This document shows positions 58,935 through 64,000 of a stretch of DNA of 64,000 nucleotides, piece by piece (positions within the stretch are counted from its first letter, which is position 1; every line of letters begins with the position of its first letter). The position numbers and the translations under genes are program-made. Under the pieces are notes generated by a model. The model worked only from the letters and a program-made list of their open reading frames with translations, had not been told where the DNA came from and did not search any database. The stretch spans positions 310,001 to 374,000 of the forward strand of contig NZ_WFLK01000003.1 in NCBI RefSeq assembly GCF_009208565.1, given 5' to 3'. The DNA is from Janthinobacterium aquaticum (GTDB lineage Bacteria > Pseudomonadota > Gammaproteobacteria > Burkholderiales > Burkholderiaceae_D).

Positions 58935-59957
58935 TTACTTGGTCATCGCCTTGTTCCACTGCGTCATCCAGTCTGAGCGGTACTTGATGATGGTCTCGGG
59001 CTTGACGAACTTGAGCGAATTGATCTGGTCCGGGCCGTAGGTATTGAACTGGGCCGAGGCCACCGACAGGCGCACCTCCTTGTTGACGGGCGAGTCGACC
59101 AGCGCGTTGGCCAGCTGGGTCTGCACGTCCTTGGACAGCCAGAAGTCCATCAGCTGGTAGGCCAGGTCGGCATTTTTCGACTTGGCCACGATGCCCATCA
59201 CGTTCATGCCGGCAGCCTGGCCTTCGGCCGGGATACTCCATTTGAGCGGCAGGCCGGTCTTGAGCATCTGAGACCAGGTAAAGCGCGCCACCGGCGCGGC
59301 CCAGATTTCATCCTGCGCAAACAGGGCAGCGAGCTGCGCGCTGTTTTTCGAGAACGTCACCACATTGCCTTTCAGGCCGGCGATCTTGGCAAAGCCGGTG
59401 GCGTAGTCGGGCGTCTTGCCGCCCCAGGCCGCGTCGGCCATGCGCAGCATCAGCGGGCCTTGCGTGGTGCTCACGTCGGGCAGCGCCACGCGGCCTTTCA
59501 GTTCGGGGCGCCACAGGTCTTTCCACGAATTCAAGGGCGCGATCTTGTCGCTGCGGTACACCAGACCGACCGAGTACAGGGTGTAACCGACCGCATAGTT
59601 GCCGCCGATCGGGTTTTTCGCCACGTCATACAGCTGGCCGTAGTTGCTCAGCTTGGAATAATCCATCGGCTGGATCACGCCTTTTTGCGCCGCTTCCAGC
59701 ATGCCCGAGTCCGACAGCAGCACCAGGTCGATCACCGGATTGTTGCGGTGAACTACCAGCTTGGCGATGCGGTCGGCGTTGTTGCCGGTTTCCACCTTGA
59801 TGTCGCAATTGCATTTGGCCTTGAACGGCTCGTACACATACTTCATGAACAGCGGCTGGGCAATCGGATAGGCCGAAATAACCAGCTCGCGCTTTTCCGC
59901 GTGCGCGGCGTTGGCCAGCAAACCGAGGCCGAGGGCCAGCAAATGGGACTTTTTCAA
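58935..59957 (-). CDS. ABC transporter substrate-binding protein (PotD/FutA-like)
   Basis: A 340-residue periplasmic protein. The start is a TTG at 59957 with GGAAG upstream, giving MKKSHLLALGLGLLANAAHA as a signal peptide cut before EKRELV. The mature part (LVISAYPIAQPLFMKYVYEPF, GYTLYSVGLVYRSDKI, NSWKDLWRPELKGRVALPD) is the extracellular solute-binding type 2 fold used for polyamines, Fe3+ or thiamine. The ligand residues are not obvious; neighbours suggest a nucleoside. First gene of the transporter operon, behind a porin gene. Confidence 0.9.
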   Translation of the reverse strand: MKKSHLLALGLGLLANAAHAEKRELVISAYPIAQPLFMKYVYEPFKAKCNCDIKVETGNNADRIAKLVVHRNNPVIDLVLLSDSGMLEAAQKGVIQPMDYSKLSNYGQLYDVAKNPIGGNYAVGYTLYSVGLVYRSDKIAPLNSWKDLWRPELKGRVALPDVSTTQGPLMLRMADAAWGGKTPDYATGFAKIAGLKGNVVTFSKNSAQLAALFAQDEIWAAPVARFTWSQMLKTGLPLKWSIPAEGQAAGMNVMGIVAKSKNADLAYQLMDFWLSKDVQTQLANALVDSPVNKEVRLSVASAQFNTYGPDQINSLKFVKPETIIKYRSDWMTQWNKAMTK

Positions 59958-60015
59958 GATGCTTCCTTTCAGGGGGCGGCGCTGGCGGGCAGCGCCTGTC
60001 AAGATGAATCAGATA

Positions 60016-61128
60016 TCAGAAATAATGTCGCATACCCACGATCAGCACGCTTTGCGTCTTGCCTTGGGCTGCGGCAAAACCGAACACGCGCGCAAAGGTG
60101 GCGTCGCCGGCGGCCTTCTGGTAGCTCCAGGTAATGGCCACGTCGGTACGCTTGGACAGGAAATAATCGGCCTGGAAATTGACCTGATGCCATTTCGGCT
60201 TCTTGTCGATCACATCGTAGTTACCGGTGGTAAAGAAATACGAGGCGCCCAGGTTCAGCGCTTCGGTCAGCTTGTGGTTCAGGTTGACGTCGATATTCTG
60301 CAACGTCAGGTTACTCTGGTCCAGGTAGTGATAGCGCACATTGGTGTACATCGCGCCCAGCTTGGTGCGGCCGATGTTGTAGAAACCACCGGTGCCGGCA
60401 ATCGCCTGGCTCGATACGCCCGAACCGCTGACGGCGCTCTTGTTAAAGATCAGCAAGCCGCTGGCATAGTCGTTGCCAATCGCGCCGTTAGGGGCGTCCG
60501 GGGCATTCGGCTGGTCCATCTTGGTGTAGGCGGCGGCCCAACTGAAGGCGTCTTCCTTGTAGCCCAGGCCGGCGCTGTAGACGCGGTTGCGCACCGAATC
60601 GTTGGGGTTTTCGGAAAAACCGTACAGCCCGGTAAATTGCAACTTGTTGAAGGTCGGGCTCACATACTTGACGGCGTTCTGCACGCGCAGGTCGTTATAG
60701 CCATTGTCGTTGTCGCCGATATGCACGCCATTGCTGGCGATCACCACCGGGCCCAGCAGATCCTTGACGGCCTCATACTGGCGGCCCAGCGTCAGCGTAC
60801 CCTTGTCGTTGCTGGTCAAGCCCACATACGACTGGCGGCCGAACAGGCGTCCGCTTTGCGCGGCCGTGCCGGTCATCACATTGAAGCCGTTTTCCAGCAC
60901 GAAGATCACTTTGTTGCCGTCACCCAGATCTTCCTGGCCGCGAAAACCGATGCGCGGATTCTGGTTGGTACCGCTCAGTGCATGCAAACGCGTCTTGCCA
61001 TTCTCATCGGACGTATAGCCGAGGCCAGCCGACAGCAAGCCATACACTTGTACATTGCTTTGCGCCTGCACTGCACCCTGCGCCAGCAAGCCACCCACCA
61101 CCATTGTTCCCGCCATCCATTTGTTCAT
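60016..61128 (-). CDS. Outer-membrane porin (betaproteobacterial general porin)
   Basis: A 370-residue beta-barrel porin with a signal peptide of about 22 residues ending in VQA before QSNVQVYGLLSAGL. It is of the same family as the porin at 8818 but not close, and ends in VGMRHYF with the C-terminal Phe. It lies 58 bp upstream of the binding protein gene on the same strand and divergent from the LysR gene, so it may serve the transporter by admitting its substrate. Confidence 0.92.
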   Translation of the reverse strand: MNKWMAGTMVVGGLLAQGAVQAQSNVQVYGLLSAGLGYTSDENGKTRLHALSGTNQNPRIGFRGQEDLGDGNKVIFVLENGFNVMTGTAAQSGRLFGRQSYVGLTSNDKGTLTLGRQYEAVKDLLGPVVIASNGVHIGDNDNGYNDLRVQNAVKYVSPTFNKLQFTGLYGFSENPNDSVRNRVYSAGLGYKEDAFSWAAAYTKMDQPNAPDAPNGAIGNDYASGLLIFNKSAVSGSGVSSQAIAGTGGFYNIGRTKLGAMYTNVRYHYLDQSNLTLQNIDVNLNHKLTEALNLGASYFFTTGNYDVIDKKPKWHQVNFQADYFLSKRTDVAITWSYQKAAGDATFARVFGFAAAQGKTQSVLIVGMRHYF

Positions 61129-61291
61129 TGCATCACCCTGTTCAGATCAACTCTTCAATTTTTAGTATGGTTCCTGCTTGCCAGGAATTGCTTACATGGC
61201 AAGTATCGGTCAATCCAGAATATGGTAAATTGCGAGATAAGAAAATTTGTTTATTTTTATAAATTCATTAGTTTTTTTTATAAACTGAACC

Positions 61292-62209
61292 ATGCACGAA
61301 TTCAATAAAAAAATCTCCTTGCGCCATTTGCAAGCTTTCGCCACGCTAGCCCGTGTAAACAGCTTCAGCCGGGCGGCCGAAGAGCTGCACGTGACTCAGC
61401 CGGCGTTGAGCGCGTCGATCAAGCTGCTGGAGAACCAGCTGGGAAAAAAGTTGTTTATACGCACAACCCATCAGCTCGAACTGACGCGCGAAGGCAAGCT
61501 GGCGCTCGATTACACCACCCATTTGCTCAATACGGCCAACAATACCTTTGCCGATATCGCGCGCGCCATCGGCAGCGGCCGCCATCGCATCCGCATCGGC
61601 GCCATTCCCTCGGCCATGGCCATGACGGCAGCGGCGGTGGCGCGCTATACCGAGCAGCATGGCGACGAGGTGGAGATCGTGCTGTCCGACATGCCCAATG
61701 ATGGTCTGCTGCAGGCGCTGCACTCGGGCCAGCTCGATTTTTGCGTGGGCATCGAGGTGCCGGGCGCGGTGTCATTCGAGGCGGTGACGCTGTTCGAGGA
61801 TGAACTGGTGCTGGTGACTTCACGCCAGCATGCGCTGGCGCCGCAGAAAGAGATTCATTGGGACCAGCTGGCCGGACAGGAAATTGTGGTGTTTACCAAA
61901 GGCAGCATCTGGGAGTTTGCCTCGAGCGCGCTGCACCAGCACGGCCTCAATCCGTCGAGCCTGTATCAGATGGTGCACAGCGAATCGCTGTACGGCGTGG
62001 TGCGCGCCGGCATTGCCGTCGGCATTATGCCCAGCCTGTACACCACGTTTCTCAACGATATAGAGCTGCACGTGGCGCCGCTGCGCCAACCCACCTGTAA
62101 GCGCAAGATCGCGCTGATGCGGCGCAATGAAATCAGCCGCAATCACCATGTCGACCGCTGCTTCCTGGCCTTGAAACAGGATCTGAAGCAGGTTGATCAG
62201 TGGTTTTAA
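61292..62209 (+). CDS. LysR family transcriptional regulator
   Basis: A 305-residue regulator. [20 protein letters not shown] and [20 protein letters not shown] form the helix-turn-helix; the substrate domain starts [14 protein letters not shown]. The 163-bp gap to the divergent porin gene is AT-rich with two copies of TTTTTATAAA-like sequence near 61250-61285, likely its binding region. It probably controls the porin-ABC-nucleosidase operon. Its stop codon overlaps the convergent rsmA stop by four bases. Confidence 0.92.
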   Translation: MHEFNKKISLRHLQAFATLARVNSFSRAAEELHVTQPALSASIKLLENQLGKKLFIRTTHQLELTREGKLALDYTTHLLNTANNTFADIARAIGSGRHRIRIGAIPSAMAMTAAAVARYTEQHGDEVEIVLSDMPNDGLLQALHSGQLDFCVGIEVPGAVSFEAVTLFEDELVLVTSRQHALAPQKEIHWDQLAGQEIVVFTKGSIWEFASSALHQHGLNPSSLYQMVHSESLYGVVRAGIAVGIMPSLYTTFLNDIELHVAPLRQPTCKRKIALMRRNEISRNHHVDRCFLALKQDLKQVDQWF

Positions 62210-62985
62210 GCTGGCGCCTTGAGCAAATTGGCCAGCGCCACATACTGCTCGAGCCCGATACTTTCGGGGCGCAGCGTCGGATCGATACCGGCCGCCACGA
62301 TCTGCTCTTCGGTAAACATGCCGGCCAGGCAGTTGCGGATCACCTTGCGGCGCTGCGAGAAGGCCTTCATCACCACCGCTTCGAGCGTCGCCTGGTCGCA
62401 AGCGAGGCGCTGCCGGACCGGAATCATGCGCACGATGGCCGACTCGACCTTCGGTGGCGGATCGAACGCGGTTGGTGGCACGATAAACAGCAGCGACATA
62501 TCGTAGCGCCACTGCAGCATCACCGACAGGCGGCCATAGGCTTTGGTGCCCGGTTCGGCCACCATGCGTTCAACCACTTCCTTTTGCAGCATGAAATGCT
62601 GGTCCTGCACCAGCGGCGCAAAGTCGGCCAGGTGGAACAACAGCGGGCTGGAGATGTTGTACGGTAAATTGCCGACGATGCGCAGCTTCTGGCCTTCCGG
62701 TACGGGAATCTGTGCAAAGTCGAATTTCAGCGCGTCGCCCGAATGAATGGTCAGTTTGGCGGCATCGAAGGCTTTTTTCAGGCGCACGATCAGGTCGCGG
62801 TCCAGCTCGACCACATGCATGTGCGGCAGGTGGCGCAGCAACTGTTCGGTCATGGCGCCCAGGCCCGGGCCGATTTCAACCATGGCGTCGCCAGCTTGCG
62901 GACTGATCGACGCTGTGATGTCGTCCAGCACGAAGCGGTCATGCAGGAAGTTCTGGCCAAAGCGTTTGCGGGCAACGTGTTTCAT
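62206..62985 (-). CDS. rsmA: 16S rRNA (adenine(1518)-N(6)/adenine(1519)-N(6))-dimethyltransferase
   Basis: A 259-residue SAM-dependent enzyme (KsgA) that dimethylates two adenines in the 16S rRNA 3' helix. RFGQNFLHD (7-15), [15 protein letters not shown] and the catalytic [10 protein letters not shown] are all present. Normal length. It follows pdxA on the minus strand with a gap of 69 bp, the usual pdxA-rsmA order of proteobacteria. Confidence 0.97.
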   Translation of the reverse strand: MKHVARKRFGQNFLHDRFVLDDITASISPQAGDAMVEIGPGLGAMTEQLLRHLPHMHVVELDRDLIVRLKKAFDAAKLTIHSGDALKFDFAQIPVPEGQKLRIVGNLPYNISSPLLFHLADFAPLVQDQHFMLQKEVVERMVAEPGTKAYGRLSVMLQWRYDMSLLFIVPPTAFDPPPKVESAIVRMIPVRQRLACDQATLEAVVMKAFSQRRKVIRNCLAGMFTEEQIVAAGIDPTLRPESIGLEQYVALANLLKAPA

Positions 62986-63054
62986 ATGATGTCTTCTATT
63001 AATGCGGTAAAGCCGGCACAGGCCGGCAAGGTATTGTTACGGCAACAGCAAGCC

Positions 63055-64000
63055 TCAACGCGCGCTGCTGGCTTTCAGCATATCGAGTGCGGTGCGCAGC
63101 GCCTGCTGCATGCTGCCGGTGTCAGCCACACCGAGGCCTTGCGCGGCCACATCGAGCGCCGTGCCATGGTCGACCGAGGTGCGAATCAGCGGCAGGCCCA
63201 GCGTCACATTGATGCCGCGCCCGAAGGTAGCGTATTTCAGCACCGGCAGGCCCTGGTCGTGATACATGGCCAGCACGCAATCGGCGTCCTGCAGGTATTT
63301 CGGCTGGAACAGGGTGTCGGCCGGATACGGTCCCTGCGCGTCGATGCCGCGTGCCTGCGCTGCGGCAATGGCTGGCGCAATCACATCGATCTCTTCACGT
63401 CCCAGATAGCCGCCCTCGCCCGCATGCGGATTCAAACCCGTTACCAGGATGCGCGGCGCGACAATGCCGAACTTCTGGCGCAAATCGGCGTCGATAATAT
63501 CGAGCGTGGTGGCCAGGCCGTCTTGCGTGATGGCAGCCGGTACGTCTTTCAGTGGCAGATGGGTGGTGGCCAGCGCCACGCGCAGCACCGGCTGGCCGTG
63601 GCCAGGGTCGCCAGCGAGCATCATCACCACTTGCGGCGTGCCGGTTTTTTCTGCCAGGTATTCGGTATGGCCGGAAAACGCCACGCCAGCCTGGTTGATG
63701 GTGCTTTTCTGCAATGGCGCGGTGACCATCGCGCCAAACCAGCCAGCCTGTATGCCTTCCACGGCCGCATCGAGGGTATCGAGCACGGCGCGCCCGTTAT
63801 CCTTGTCCAGCACGCCAGGAATGACATTGTTGTCGGTAGGAATATCGATCACTGCCAGACGGCCTGGACCGAAGTGCGGCAAACCGCTGTTGCGCACTGC
63901 CTGCAGCGACAGCGCCGCCAGCCGGATTTCCGGGTCGATCAGGCTGGCCGTCAGCGCCAGAAAGGCCGCGTCGCCCAGCAAAATGCAATTGGCTTCATGG
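63055..64000 (-). CDS. pdxA: 4-hydroxythreonine-4-phosphate dehydrogenase, 5' end cut by the window
   Basis: The last 314 residues of a vitamin B6 biosynthesis enzyme that oxidises 4-phosphohydroxy-L-threonine. The frame stays open to the right edge ([16 protein letters not shown]), so the N-terminal residues lie beyond the window. Visible blocks are [41 protein letters not shown] and [12 protein letters not shown], the metal and substrate His/Asp clusters of PdxA, with a C-terminal [15 protein letters not shown]. Confidence 0.95.
   Translation of the reverse strand, partial: HEANCILLGDAAFLALTASLIDPEIRLAALSLQAVRNSGLPHFGPGRLAVIDIPTDNNVIPGVLDKDNGRAVLDTLDAAVEGIQAGWFGAMVTAPLQKSTINQAGVAFSGHTEYLAEKTGTPQVVMMLAGDPGHGQPVLRVALATTHLPLKDVPAAITQDGLATTLDIIDADLRQKFGIVAPRILVTGLNPHAGEGGYLGREEIDVIAPAIAAAQARGIDAQGPYPADTLFQPKYLQDADCVLAMYHDQGLPVLKYATFGRGINVTLGLPLIRTSVDHGTALDVAAQGLGVADTGSMQQALRTALDMLKASSAR

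Noticed and set aside
58935-59957. Binding protein considered a definite spermidine/putrescine protein (PotD)
   Set aside because: The fold matches, but the linked nucleoside hydrolase and deaminase genes argue against assigning polyamines; left without a symbol.

Overview
The window looks like a chromosomal segment of a high-GC betaproteobacterium, most likely an Oxalobacteraceae member of the Janthinobacterium/Duganella/Massilia group. This rests on GC-rich codon use, beta-type gene orders (leuS-lptE-holA-proA; dapB-bamE next to divergent fur; rsmA-pdxA), many LysR regulators and two classical betaproteobacterial porins. The genus is an inference; no rRNA gene is present to settle it.

Layout. 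1-2000: start of a dicarboxylate/amino-acid symporter, a VOC protein, a LysR regulator and a scrap of an IS1595-type transposase. 2000-9900: a D-glucarate/galactarate locus with galactarate dehydratase, MFS sugar-acid transporter, divergent FCD-type GntR regulator, 5-dehydro-4-deoxyglucarate dehydratase, 2-oxoglutarate semialdehyde dehydrogenase and a porin, converting the sugar acids to 2-oxoglutarate. 9900-22200: a nested palindromic repeat, an orphan tape-measure C-terminal domain of contractile injection systems, a GIN-domain lipoprotein, a DeoR/MFS pair, uppP, recQ with a translationally coupled acidic partner, LysR, gdhA, galE, trmB and tRNA-Gly(CCC).

22200-26800: a distinctive patch with a small GfcA/YjbE-like secreted protein, a DgkA-type lipid kinase and a 1005-residue protein fusing a YjbH/GfcD outer-membrane exopolysaccharide domain to a PAP2 phosphatase. 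26800-45400: mainly housekeeping (Bcr/CflA efflux, an RlmL-type methyltransferase, hemJ, proA, holA, lptE, leuS, dapB, bamE, fur, hrcA), plus a glutaryl-CoA dehydrogenase/CoA-transferase pair and an orphan barstar. 45400-47020: two tandem paralogous lipoproteins followed by a candidate small RNA.

47020-54030: a valine/isobutyrate catabolic operon (mmsA, acyl-CoA dehydrogenase, two crotonase-family genes, mmsB) divergent from a ScfR/RamB-type regulator with clustered TTTGCA-type sites between them. 54200-62200: a purine-nucleoside-like locus (porin, PotD/C/B/A-like ABC transporter, nucleoside hydrolase, divergent adenosine-deaminase family enzyme) with a divergent LysR gene. The right edge holds rsmA and the 5'-truncated pdxA. 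A family of GTAGGTCGGATTA...TAATCCGACCTAC palindromes occurs four times, three of them between convergent genes.

The points I consider most worth following are the YjbH-PAP2 fusion and its lipid-kinase neighbour, the orphan tape-measure domain, the candidate small RNA at 46907-47014, the shared operator of the glucarate/galactarate locus, the ScfR operator cluster, and the unusual nucleoside locus. All functional assignments are from reading translated sequence and recalled family motifs; no database search was run.
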